Assembly (NCBI GenBank): GCA_016710165.1
Contig: JADJLJ010000002.1
Coordinates: 1-64,000 of the forward strand
From: Chitinophagaceae bacterium
GTDB taxonomy: Bacteria; Bacteroidota; Bacteroidia; Chitinophagales; Chitinophagaceae
Direction: 5' to 3'
DNA: 64,000 nt
Position numbers and translations under genes: made by a program. The notes beneath the pieces are model-generated. The model made no database searches. It had not been told where the DNA came from and saw only the letters and a list, made by a program, of their open reading frames with translations. Positions 35,680 through 44,209 of this stretch are shown piece by piece; position 1 is the stretch's first letter, and every line of letters begins with the position of its first letter.

Positions 35680-36641
35680 TTATTTTTTCCTTTTGTTTTT
35701 AAAAAGAATAAAATCCCTTGATACGGTAAATCCCCAGCGGTACTCACCCTTGCCCCACGAAGTGGTAGTGCGTGGAATAAAACGGTTTTCCAGGATGCTG
35801 GTGGTATTGGTAAAGTTCACATGAAATACATGCCCGGGAGTCACCAACTCCAGGCCCACACCCAATGCGTCGTATAAACGGATGCCCTGCGATCTTAAAG
35901 CATCTGTACTGTTTTGCGAACGGAATGAATGAAAATAATCGGCAATGAATACGAATTTCTTATAGATCGGTACACGAAGGGCAAGCCCAAGCGCCAGAAT
36001 ATTTTTCACATCCCCGGGTACAACATGATTGGTGTGAACATACGTTGGACTTAGTTGAAAACTAAACAGGTTGCCGAATTTACGGGCAACCATTAATTGT
36101 ATTACGTGGCTTTGGCGGTCTGAAAAAGCAGTGTAAAAATTTTCCCGGACCGGGTCGGTACTTGCTTTCTGTGATGAGACAACAGCATTTGCAAATACAG
36201 CAAGCGACAAAGGATGAGCCGGGTCGTTTTCCATTTGCTGAAGGATCTTATACTTGAATCCCAGTTCCCACAATTGAAGCACGCTGCCGTTGCCTTTATT
36301 TCGGGATACGATCAGGTTAAGGTTTTTTGTAAGCCCCAGCAGGAAGGCGATCTTTATATCAGTGGAATTATCCAGTCCAAAGGCATTTTTGATTCCGCCA
36401 AAGTCCCCGGCCACATCCCCAAATAGATGCACCACTTTAAATTCAGGCGCCCCGTTGGTAATACTTCTACGGTATTTGCATTGATCAGCCGCTGGGCGTA
36501 AAAAACGGGTGAAGACTTTTTCACTTCCGGCACAATGACTTTCTTGTCCAGCTCATTCATCAGTATAGTTGACGTGCTGTCAACCTGTGAAACAGCTTTC
36601 AACCCCACCAGGATAAAAAAAAAGAATAACGTTTTTCTCAT
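35680..36641 (-). pseudogene. DUF5777-family barrel protein gene with a frameshift
   Basis: The N-terminal piece starts at ATG 36641 (signal peptide MRKTLFFFFILVGLKAVSQ) and reads QRLINANTVEVLPTGRLNLK before leaving frame. The other frame continues with VVHLFGDVAGDFGGIKNAFG and LDNSTDIKIAF to the end. These two blocks are adjacent in DUF5777 proteins, so one base is missing near the short T run at 36436-36438. The restored protein has about 320 residues, a periplasmic signal and an outer-membrane barrel fold (ends FTVSRDFILFKN). Sequencing error or recent mutation. Confidence 0.8.
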
Positions 36642-36891
36642 AAAAGACAATTGTGTATAAAAACAGGATATATATCGCAGGAGAACAATAAAAGGTTGCC
36701 GGGCTGTTTTAAAAAATTTATCTGCTGATACAACTTGTCTGCTCCGGATCAATAATATTTAACATGAAGCAACCTACACCTAAATGTTTCCGATAGAAGT
36801 AAAGCAGGTTGGTATGCCATACCTGTACCCCGTTCCATGAACCTCCACTGATTAATCAGGGGGTTATTTAAAAAATATAAAATCAGCTTTT

Positions 36892-38220
36892 ATGAACCTG
36901 TTTAAACACATCCGGTTTTTGCCATCCGCCATTTTGCTTTTTGCTTTTTTACTCATTAACAGTTGCAGTAAAGACAAAAGTGATCCGCCTCCGCCACCCA
37001 ATCCCTGTTCGGGTGTTACCATCACCGTTACTGCTTCGGTCACCAATACTACAACCGGGCAATCGACGGGAGCGATCAATGCAACGGCATCCGGCAGTAC
37101 AGGTTTTACGTATAGTCTGAATGGCGGTGCTTTCCAGGCTTCCGGAAATTTTACCGGCTTGCCTGTGGGAACGTATACAATTACAGCCAAAAATGCAGAT
37201 GGCTGTACCGGGTCAAACACATTCACTGTGAATGATCCCTGTACCATAAAAAATATAACCATCACCGGAACGGTTGTGAATACCACGGTGGGAGGATCAA
37301 CCGGGTCTATAACGGCTACCGCTTCCGGCAGTACTGGTTTTACCTATAGCCTGAATGGCGGCGCTTTCCAGGCTTCCGGCATATTTGCCGGTTTGGCGAT
37401 CGGTGCATATACAGTTGCTGCAAGGGATTTTGAAGGATGCCTGAAAACCCAGACCTTTAATGTTGCTGATATTTGTGCCGTAAAAACAATTACTGTTACC
37501 GGTACGGTCATTCACGCAGGCCCTGCTGCCGGTTCATCAAACGGATCAATAACTGCTACCGCATCCGGCAGTACAGGTTTTACGTATAGCCTGAATGGCG
37601 GCGCATTCCAGGCTTCCGGAATATTTACCGGCCTGGCTGCTGCTGCATATACCATAACCGCCAAAGACCTGGATGGTTGTACAAAATCTCAAGGTTTTAC
37701 CGTAAACCTGGATCCGTGTATAGGTAAAACACTCACCATCAATGCAGCCACCACCGGGCATGATATATGCTCTGTTTCGGGTACAGGCACCATTACCATT
37801 ACGGCAACAGGAGGTGTTGGTTTTACCTATAGTTTGAATGCTGGTGCATACCAGGCATCCAATATATTCACCGGGCTTACATCAAATACGTATTCCATTT
37901 CTGCGCGGGATGCTGATGGTTGTGTTAAAACGGGTTCAGCCACTGTTTCCAATGCACTGCCCGGCTCTACTTTCTCTGCCGTGAAGGCCGTATTACAGGC
38001 TAATTGTGCTTTAAGCGGCTGTCACAGCGGATCCAGCCCTACGGGTGGATTAAACTTTACCCAGGATTGCACCATTGTTGGCAGTTGGGACCGCATTAAG
38101 GCAAGAGCGGTTGATGGAAACCCGTCTTTTATGCCGCCGCCGCCCAATCCGCAGTTATCAGCAGGAGATAAACAAAAAATACTGGACTGGATCAGTGCAG
38201 GACATAGATATACTGACTAA
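36892..38220 (+). CDS. SprB-repeat lipoprotein with C-terminal cytochrome c-like domain
   Basis: 442 residues. Lipobox at LLINSC (Cys25), a Pro-rich spacer, then four SprB-like repeats (each with TGFTYSLNGGAFQAS and a TYTITAKNADGC-type strand). The last about 90 residues form a cytochrome c-like domain: NCALSGCH (Cys372, Cys377, His378), a spacing of four residues instead of the usual two, and FMPPPPNPQLSAGDKQKILD with a possible axial Met414. Probably surface exposed; heme attachment unproven. A terminator follows at 38240. Confidence 0.85.
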   Translation: MNLFKHIRFLPSAILLFAFLLINSCSKDKSDPPPPPNPCSGVTITVTASVTNTTTGQSTGAINATASGSTGFTYSLNGGAFQASGNFTGLPVGTYTITAKNADGCTGSNTFTVNDPCTIKNITITGTVVNTTVGGSTGSITATASGSTGFTYSLNGGAFQASGIFAGLAIGAYTVAARDFEGCLKTQTFNVADICAVKTITVTGTVIHAGPAAGSSNGSITATASGSTGFTYSLNGGAFQASGIFTGLAAAAYTITAKDLDGCTKSQGFTVNLDPCIGKTLTINAATTGHDICSVSGTGTITITATGGVGFTYSLNAGAYQASNIFTGLTSNTYSISARDADGCVKTGSATVSNALPGSTFSAVKAVLQANCALSGCHSGSSPTGGLNFTQDCTIVGSWDRIKARAVDGNPSFMPPPPNPQLSAGDKQKILDWISAGHRYTD

Positions 38221-38239
38221 ATTCCTGTATACCCCATGT

Positions 38240-38275
38240 AAAAGCTGCTGCAGATCTGCAGCAGCTTTTCTTTTA
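38240..38275 (+). terminator. Rho-independent terminator
   Basis: A 15-bp perfect palindrome (38240-38254 with 38255-38269) is followed by a T-rich run. It ends the SprB-repeat gene and faces the NTF2-like gene. Confidence 0.85.
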
Positions 38276-38289
38276 TACCGAACCGGCTT

Positions 38290-38649
38290 TTATTCTGCAG
38301 GTAATGGCAGGTGCTGCTGCCGTAAAAAGGTCAGCAGGTCCCAATAACCCCGCTGAAAGATGATCTGATCGTTTTGTATGTGAAAGAAACCACAGCCCCT
38401 TAGCCCTTTCGGATCTTTCCATTCCAGCATGGCCCATTCGCCGTCTTCAAAGATATTTTCAATGAGGCAGACCATCTCCGCCCGGGCAAATTCACCGGCA
38501 AACATTTTACGAATGGCTTCTTTTCCAACAAGGGGTTCATTGTTCACCTGGTGATTGGTGGCATCGGGGGCATAAAATTCAGCAAGGGCATTGGCATCTG
38601 CCGTATTAAAGACGGCTACCCAGTTTTTTACAATTTCTTTTGGCCGCAT
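38290..38649 (-). CDS. Nuclear transport factor 2-like (SnoaL) protein
   Basis: 119 residues with the SnoaL/NTF2 cone fold pattern: IVKNWVAVFNTADANALAEF, YAPDATNHQV and the final FHIQNDQIIFQRGYWD. Cytosolic; possible small-molecule binding or isomerase role, substrate unknown. Nearest gene upstream on this strand is the DUF6624 protein. Confidence 0.85.
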   Translation of the reverse strand: MRPKEIVKNWVAVFNTADANALAEFYAPDATNHQVNNEPLVGKEAIRKMFAGEFARAEMVCLIENIFEDGEWAMLEWKDPKGLRGCGFFHIQNDQIIFQRGYWDLLTFLRQQHLPLPAE

Positions 38650-38721
38650 AAAATAGATCGTTGAATGAATTAAAGTATGGAATATTTATTTTGATGGCAA
38701 AGCCGGATGCACTACCGTATT

Positions 38722-39687
38722 CTATTGTTTTTTTGATCTCCCGGCATTCGGTAATACGTATTCGATCCCGAAATGCTTTGCATACTCTTCTAATGGGTCA
38801 AGTCCTGCGGATGCCCTTCTTTTGTTTACATTTTCTTCGTCACGGATGGGATAGAACTCATTTTTACCTGCCTGTTCATTCCATCGTACCTGGCTGCCAT
38901 AGATCTGTTCCTTTCCCTGGTTGATGAGTATCCTGTCTTCCAGCAGAGCGAGGCTTTCAGGCCTTGCCTTTCCTTGTTTTACCGCCTCCCGCATTTTAGG
39001 GGCGTAGGTCACCTGTGTTAAAGAGTCGGCATGCTGGATCACCAGGAATATGGTTTGAGCGCCTGCCTCGCCCACCACATCGGGGCCTAACCAGCCATAA
39101 CTGTCAATGATGTTCTTTACTTTGATCAGGTTCACTGAATCCAGGTAGCTTATCTTTTTCCATAAAGAATCCATCTGTTTCGACTGCCATCCAAACGCTT
39201 TCTGAACAGATTCAATTTTCCTTCTGTCAGCCTGGTCTTCGTTGAAAATGCTGTCGAGCAATGTTACCAGGGGTTTATTAAAGTTTACTTCTGCCTTTTC
39301 TTTGTTCGCCCGGACCGTGTCGATGAGTGCTTTCCAGCGTTTGTCGGCATGAAGGGCATCCAGGTCTGCATCGGAAAGTATATGGGAGAGGTTGGTCCAT
39401 CTGCCCGTGACAATTGCCTGGTTTAAATAGAAAAAGGCTTTTTCGGTATTTCCTGCCAATGCCCAGGAACAGGCTGCGTTGTACCGGTCGCCTCTTGAGC
39501 CCTTTCCTTTGTACTGTTTGAACAACGTGTCATAAGATAAAGCAGACCGCATGTATTGCTTTTCCTCGTAAAGACCGTAGGCCCTTGCGGAATGCCTTGT
39601 ATATTTCTCATCCGGGATGAATTTATTTTGTCCATACACGGCAGCAGTGAACAGTGTAAGTGAAAATAAAGAAATGAGTTTTAGCAT
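38722..39687 (-). CDS. DUF6624/TPR secreted protein
   Basis: 321 residues with signal peptide ending at VYGQ. N-terminal TPR-like helices (RYNAACSWALAGNTEKAFFY, LNQAIVTGRW), then a DUF6624-type domain: YGWLGPDVVGEAGAQTIFLV is its core and ALLEDRILINQGKEQIYGSQ its usual end. Function unknown. Single gene; a repeat-filled gap follows upstream. Confidence 0.85.
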   Translation of the reverse strand: MLKLISLFSLTLFTAAVYGQNKFIPDEKYTRHSARAYGLYEEKQYMRSALSYDTLFKQYKGKGSRGDRYNAACSWALAGNTEKAFFYLNQAIVTGRWTNLSHILSDADLDALHADKRWKALIDTVRANKEKAEVNFNKPLVTLLDSIFNEDQADRRKIESVQKAFGWQSKQMDSLWKKISYLDSVNLIKVKNIIDSYGWLGPDVVGEAGAQTIFLVIQHADSLTQVTYAPKMREAVKQGKARPESLALLEDRILINQGKEQIYGSQVRWNEQAGKNEFYPIRDEENVNKRRASAGLDPLEEYAKHFGIEYVLPNAGRSKKQ

Positions 39688-39782
39688 GTATTAAAGTTAA
39701 GAACTGTTTTGTAGAAATTGCTACAAATACATACACGTCGCAGCCCGCTCAGTGTTATCCTCCGGATACACGCAGGATAAAA

Positions 39783-39929
39783 TAACCGCAAAGCGCAATG
39801 ATTTTCGCAAAAGCGCAAAGGAGCTGGAGGCTTCCAATACCGGGTTTCAGGTCAAACAACCGGGGCGATTAAGATATCAGCATCTCTTTGATTTCTTTGC
39901 ATGCATTTCCTTTGCGCCCTTAGCGGTTA
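39783..39929. repeat. Inverted-repeat element with TAACCGCAAAG ends
   Basis: Begins TAACCGCAAAGCGCAATG and ends CCTTTGCGCCCTTAGCGGTTA: terminal inverted repeats of about 11 bp with further GCGCAAAG words inside. Same end sequences as the element at 24345. It fills most of the 316-bp gap 39688-40003; the open frame over it is spurious. Confidence 0.65.
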
Positions 39930-40003
39930 CCCTTCAAATACACCAGGGCCTGTGAATAACTAAGCAGGGAAGATGGCGGGTGACGTTTTTGTAAGTTCGT
40001 GCG

Positions 40004-40453
40004 TCAACTACGTTTTAAAAGTGTGGAATGCAATACTTTGATCTTCCATCTTTTGTTCTCTTTTACTGTTATAACTGTTTCCATCCATTGTACGGTTGCC
40101 TGTTTTCCGTTTGTTGTTATTTCCGAATGGAGATAATACGTTGTCCAGGCTGTATTTTCAGTAACGGTTGTCCGGATGAAATCAAACCGGTTAAGTCGCT
40201 TGAAATCAGCAGCCGTATTTGACCGTATTGCTTTGCGGATAAGGGTATCTGCATTCCAGGTACCCCCGTATTCAAATAATACAATATCAGGAGTACAGTG
40301 ATTTTTTAAGCTGACAGAATCCCTGTTTGATAATGCCTCAAAAAAATTAATGACCGTTTGCTGCACTTCCTGCTGGTCTTTTGTAGATGGCTGTTGTGCA
40401 TGCAGCAATACTGAAACAGCTATTGCAATGGAAAAAAGGGCTGTTTTCTTCAT
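40004..40453 (-). CDS. Secreted NTF2-like protein
   Basis: 149 residues from ATG 40453, chosen because it starts a signal peptide (MKKTALFSIAIAVSVLLHAQ); upstream codons of the longer frame look non-coding. NTF2-like pattern: QQTVINFFEALSNRDSVSLK and NHCTPDIVLFEYGG, then strands ending VITVKENKRWKIKVLHSTLL. Periplasmic, function unknown. Confidence 0.8.
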   Translation of the reverse strand: MKKTALFSIAIAVSVLLHAQQPSTKDQQEVQQTVINFFEALSNRDSVSLKNHCTPDIVLFEYGGTWNADTLIRKAIRSNTAADFKRLNRFDFIRTTVTENTAWTTYYLHSEITTNGKQATVQWMETVITVKENKRWKIKVLHSTLLKRS

Positions 40454-40551
40454 GGTATAGAACTTTTCCCGGGTATGTAAGATTTTGAAGTGACCGGATT
40501 GCAGTCTGCGATAAGTTGCTTTTCGAAAAATGCTGCTGATATGCTCAACTA

Positions 40552-40932
40552 TTATTTTCTCTTGTTTATTACAAATAGCAATGCAGAAGAAATGCTGCAC
40601 ATCACTAAAGCGCCAATAATAAGGGAATTGTCTTTTTGTGAAATTCCAATAAAGAGGTCGCCAACCATCATTACTAAAAAGAAAATATATGCGATTGTCA
40701 GCATAGGGATTGATTTTTTAAATGTCGCAAAGCCAAAGATAAAACCAAGGGCAAATTGCCGGGCAGCCCACATATAAATCAAGTAATCCACGCCTTTTGC
40801 ACTAAGGTCAACAGTCTCCAGAACCGATTGCGGTGAAAAGCATAATGCTAAACTCACCATAAGTTCAAGTAGTGCAAAAACTCCTGATACTATAAGTATC
40901 CATTTTGATAATGATTTTTGTCCTTCTTTCAT
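40552..40932 (-). CDS. Four-TM membrane protein
   Basis: 126 residues with four hydrophobic helices (about 12-31, 46-66, 72-92 and 98-118). YLIYMWAARQFALGFIFGF is a distinctive second helix. No family recognised with confidence (DUF4267-like at best). First gene beyond the attC-like element at 41004 and so possibly a cassette. Confidence 0.7.
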   Translation of the reverse strand: MKEGQKSLSKWILIVSGVFALLELMVSLALCFSPQSVLETVDLSAKGVDYLIYMWAARQFALGFIFGFATFKKSIPMLTIAYIFFLVMMVGDLFIGISQKDNSLIIGALVMCSISSALLFVINKRK

Positions 40933-41003
40933 AAGTTAAGTTTTCATTTTATTTTTTTTTTGCCGGCTGTTTGATGTTTGCACTGATGGCCGGTACAATG
41001 ATT

Positions 41004-41128
41004 GCTAACGGCCATGTAGAGGCAAGAAACTTCGTATAAAATGATCAACCCGATTACTGTTCAGCAAGATCGTAAAAAAGACCGGATTTTGTCTGGGTTT
41101 TTACCAGTTCGTGTTAGGCGTTCGTTGT
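41004..41128 (-). repeat. attC-like intergenic element, copy A
   Basis: On the minus strand it starts just after the VOC gene stop with AACGAACGCCTAACACG and ends CATGGCCGTTAGCAATC. GCCTAAC and GTTAGC are inverted relative to each other, as are the R sites of integron attC. The 125-bp element fills the gap between two genes. Confidence 0.5.
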
Positions 41129-41134
41129 TTTTCT

Positions 41135-41578
41135 TCAGTTACTTTTGCCCGTTATATCCTGGGTAAAGTCCACCATCCACTGCACACCAAATTTGTCGGC
41201 AAACATTCCAAAGTATGAACCCCATGGGCCGTCGGCAATTGGCATTTCAATTTTACCACCTGCTGAAAGTCCGTTGAATAACTTATCCGCTTCTTCACGA
41301 CTTTCTGCACTGATTGATATAGTATTTCTGTTGTCATTTTCCGTTACTTGTCCCATACTTTCCATCGTGTCACTAGCCATTAACACATTACTTTTGCCGA
41401 CAGGCAAAGCAATGTGCATGATTCTGTTTGCATCATTTTCTGGTATTTGGTATTCAGGGCTTGATATGTCTTTGTAACGGGCAATCTTTGCAAACGCTCC
41501 GCCAAATACTGATTTGTAAAATGTAAATGCTTCTTCGGCATTTCCGTTGAAGTGAATGTAAGGATTGATAAGTGCCAT
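41135..41578 (-). CDS. PhnB-like VOC family protein
   Basis: 147 residues. MALINPYIHFNGNAEEAFTF, YKSVFGGAFAKIARYKD and the end WGSYFGMFADKFGVQWMVDF are the PhnB/glyoxalase (VOC) signature. Metal-binding residues partly conserved. Function uncertain; often next to AHSA1/ArsR genes as here. An attC-like element lies directly downstream. Confidence 0.9.
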   Translation of the reverse strand: MALINPYIHFNGNAEEAFTFYKSVFGGAFAKIARYKDISSPEYQIPENDANRIMHIALPVGKSNVLMASDTMESMGQVTENDNRNTISISAESREEADKLFNGLSAGGKIEMPIADGPWGSYFGMFADKFGVQWMVDFTQDITGKSN

Positions 41579-41648
41579 AATTTATATTTTTAGATTATTA
41601 AATTGTTTACTTTTTTAAAATTTTGGCAAACGTTTTTGAAAACGCAAA

Positions 41649-42149
41649 TCATTTTTTCGATAAAGTTGTTAGTAATTTTTCTAAGTTATCAATAGCCATT
41701 TTAAAGCCTTCTGTAAAGCCCATTTCAATCATCTTCTCCATACGGGCAAGCGATTCATTTTTAATAATAATACTCACTTTTGTAATGCCGTTTTGTTCAC
41801 TGAAATTATACTCCCATTCAGAACCCGGCAATTCGGGATTTTCATCTTTGTCTGCAAAAGTATTATACATTTTAAAATTGATTTTGGGCGTAATGGAAGT
41901 ATATTCCTGAATTGACCAACGCTCTTGTCCTTCGGGGCTGACCATAGCATAAAATCTTCTTCCACCAACTTTGAAATTCATATATTTTGTTTTGGATAGC
42001 CAGGGTTTAGGTGCGACCCATTGGTCCAGTATTTCCGGTTTAGTAAAAGCATCCCATACCAGCGGAAGTTCGGCTGCAAATTCTCTGTTAATAAATACCG
42101 TTCTTGTTATTTTGTCAACGGTAAAATCAAATAGCAAATTGTTATTCAT
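41649..42149 (-). CDS. AHSA1/SRPBCC domain protein
   Basis: 166 residues; INREFAAELPLVWDAFTKPE and LDQWVAPKPWLSKTKYMNFK are the AHSA1 START-like signature. The start codon overlaps the ArsR stop (ATGA), the common regulator/AHSA1 pairing. Ligand unknown; a small hydrophobic compound is expected. Confidence 0.9.
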   Translation of the reverse strand: MNNNLLFDFTVDKITRTVFINREFAAELPLVWDAFTKPEILDQWVAPKPWLSKTKYMNFKVGGRRFYAMVSPEGQERWSIQEYTSITPKINFKMYNTFADKDENPELPGSEWEYNFSEQNGITKVSIIIKNESLARMEKMIEMGFTEGFKMAIDNLEKLLTTLSKK

Positions 42150-42466
42150 TTTTTATTTTTTTTAATTGTTGATAAAACACTGTCGAGTTGATTAAACCGG
42201 GTTTCCCAAATATTTCGGTATTGGTCTAACCATTTGTCTATTTCTTTCATTTTGTCAATTTCAAGGGAGTAGTAAATCTCTCTGCCTTGATGTTCTTGTT
42301 TTACAAGTTCACATTCCGTGAGAATGCGTAAATGTTTTGACACTGCTTGCCGGGTCGTGTTGAAGTTGTCGGCAATGGCGTTCGGTGTCATTGCCTGCAA
42401 TGCAATTAAGGCAATAATAGCCCGCCTTGTCGGGTCTGCGATTGCTTGAAAAATGTCTCTTCTCAT
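42146..42466 (-). CDS. ArsR-family transcriptional regulator
   Basis: 106 residues; winged helix with DPTRRAIIALIALQ and MTPNAIADNFNTTRQAVSKH (recognition helix), then LRILTECELVKQEHQGREIY. No Cys metal site of the ArsR type is visible, so it belongs to the AHSA1-linked non-metal group. Head of the ArsR-AHSA1 pair, possibly including the VOC gene after a gap. Confidence 0.92.
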   Translation of the reverse strand: MRRDIFQAIADPTRRAIIALIALQAMTPNAIADNFNTTRQAVSKHLRILTECELVKQEHQGREIYYSLEIDKMKEIDKWLDQYRNIWETRFNQLDSVLSTIKKNKK

Positions 42467-42557
42467 TTGTTTGAAATAGAAGTTGTGAAACTAATCGGTT
42501 GCAAATATATGTGCAACTTTTCGGTTTCGCAAATCTTTTTTAATCTTTTTTTTTCTG

Positions 42558-42612
42558 TCTGCCTGAAGTTTGCAGGGTGTCGGTTACAATGACCGCTAAC
42601 GGGCTGGGTATT
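42558..42612 (-). repeat. attC-like element, half copy B
   Basis: CGGTTACAATGACCGCTAAC and GGGCTGGG on the plus strand correspond to the GTTAGCGGTCATTG end of the shared element; the partner CCGCTAAC end is absent because the DinB gene ends 30 bp away. Upstream words TTTGCAGGGTG match copies A and D. Confidence 0.5.
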
Positions 42613-42635
42613 GCTGATGATGGGGGCAACTTTTT

Positions 42636-43154
42636 TTACTCATTCAAATATTTTGTCCTGATAAAATTGCAATGATGAAAGTTATGTCCAACAGTCATAA
42701 AACCAAGTGTCCTTGCTGTAAAATATACATTGTTAGCAATTCCTTTGTTATCCAACATTTCATCATTCATTGTCTTAAATAATGCGATTGTTGAATTTCT
42801 TACTATTGAGTATTCATTCAATAAATCAGTTAATGGTTGTTCTGTATTCTTAATTTGTTCTATGTATTTATTTTCGTCAAAACCTGCAAGTTCTGTGTTG
42901 TCAAACCTTGAAAAACGAAATGCTCTGTATGTGTAAACTCTTTCGCAGTCAATAATGTGTCGAAGAACTTCTTTGGCTGTCCACTTGTTTGGTTGATAAG
43001 AGTAGTTTTCTTTTTCTGTTGTTATTAAGTCAAATGTGTCTTGCGTGAATTTTTTACTTTTTTCAAGTTCATTGAGCAGGTTACCAGTCTCCACCAGCTC
43101 AAAAAAGTAATGGCAATAATCAGGTGCATCTTTATAAATAGTTTTGTCTGTCAT
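42636..43154 (-). CDS. DinB-family protein
   Basis: 172 residues from ATG 43154 (MTDKTIYKDAPDYCHYFFEL); the longer frame start adds an unlike extension. Four-helix pattern with metal-ligand His at LRHIIDCERVYTYRAFRFSR and TVGHNFHHCNFIRTKYL. Members bind a metal; most are of unknown function, some thiol transferases. Cassette-like position. Confidence 0.9.
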   Translation of the reverse strand: MTDKTIYKDAPDYCHYFFELVETGNLLNELEKSKKFTQDTFDLITTEKENYSYQPNKWTAKEVLRHIIDCERVYTYRAFRFSRFDNTELAGFDENKYIEQIKNTEQPLTDLLNEYSIVRNSTIALFKTMNDEMLDNKGIANNVYFTARTLGFMTVGHNFHHCNFIRTKYLNE

Positions 43155-43423
43155 TTTGTAAATATTTAAATAGTAGAGTGCCTCTGAAAAGTTGCCACCA
43201 ACATCGGGCATTGCCGCTGTTTGGGAATTTGATGCTGTGTCTGCACGGTACTGTTGCTTATTAAAGGAACCTTTTTTTGTAATCTAAGACTTTTTATGAA
43301 ATTTTATTTGTGATTGCAAAGCGAATCAATAAACGGTCAGGCCGATGACTGAAGATTGGTAGTGATTGGCTGAACTTAGTTCGTCAGCCCCAAGTTGCAT
43401 AAAACCCCATTTTGGCTGTAGTG

Positions 43424-43856
43424 TTACTCTCGGAGCGAGGTCTCAACCCCATATCGCATTGCCGCTTCAAGTATTTCAAGGTTTATATCTTTTAGAGTTT
43501 TGAACTTAATGCAATACCCGGTCACGCTGGCCTTGCCTATTTTTTTTCCATACGTTTTTAGCTAAGTATGTCTTTTCAGTGATACCAAGGATATAGACAG
43601 AGATCCCGGTTTTGTTTGCACTGATACCAATTTGATAAAACTCTCTGGTTTTTCCATCAGCATATTTTATGCTGTGAAATCCATACCCTATATTAGGATT
43701 GGAAACAGTTTTATTTTCACTGTTTTTGCCATCCAGGAACCATAATTTACATGCCGGCATTACTTCCAGAATGATGCGGTGCAACGCTTGCATGTCACTA
43801 CGTTTTGGTTCAGGCTGGCTGGAAATATATTTTTTGATTTGTTCTTGTACGTTCAT
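43424..43856 (-). pseudogene. DUF1801 (YdhG-like) gene with a frameshift
   Basis: The open frame from ATG 43856 covers 116 codons but its last 16 (NVWKKNRQGQRDRVLH) do not fit. The next frame gives TYGKKIGKASVTGYCIKFKT then LKDINLEILEAAMRYG, the expected DUF1801 end, with TAA at 43424. One extra A in either of two runs (plus-strand T runs at 43555-43559 or about 43540-43548) explains it. The N-terminal body (WFLDGKNSENKTVSNPNIGY, GFHSIKYADGKTREFYQIGI) is intact. Error or recent mutation. Confidence 0.8.
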
Positions 43857-43927
43857 ATAAAATATAAAATTAAGGGTTGCTTATTTTCCATTTTAAAATC
43901 CTGCTTTATTTTTATCCATCAGTTTAA

Positions 43928-44139
43928 TGTTAGCACTGTTGCCATAGGGTTGCGGCTAACGACCGGGTATTTGGAAGGCAGGGAATTCATTGATTGTCCG
44001 CCCCGGTACAAATGCAATTTAAAAATATGTCTCGTTATGAACTAAAGCTGAAAGATGAATATCGAGCCCGAACCGCTGCTGATGCTTGCATAGCTGATGT
44101 TACATTGTCAAGCCCTGCTTTTGCAAATACTTTTATTGG
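43928..44139. repeat. Duplicated noncoding segment with attC-like end, copy D
   Basis: It contains TGTTAGCACTGTTGCCATAG and GCGGCTAACG (43952-43961), then a part similar to copy F at 45973-46176: CCCGGTACAAATGC, GAACTA..GCTGAA, CTGCTGATGCTTGCAT and CCTGCTTTTGCAAATACTTT occur in the same order in both. It fills the 353-bp gap 43857-44209; no gene seen there. Confidence 0.6.
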
Positions 44140-44209
44140 CTGCCGTATTTTGTCGGCCTTTAATAAAAAATATTAGTTTGCTTGTTTTGACATTATAAAA
44201 TTCAGATTG

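Noticed and set aside
39752..39955. 67-codon plus-strand frame
   Set aside because: Lies over the inverted-repeat element; no signal or domain.
43994..44176. 60-codon frame in the other copy of the block
   Set aside because: Same reason: frame not conserved between copies.
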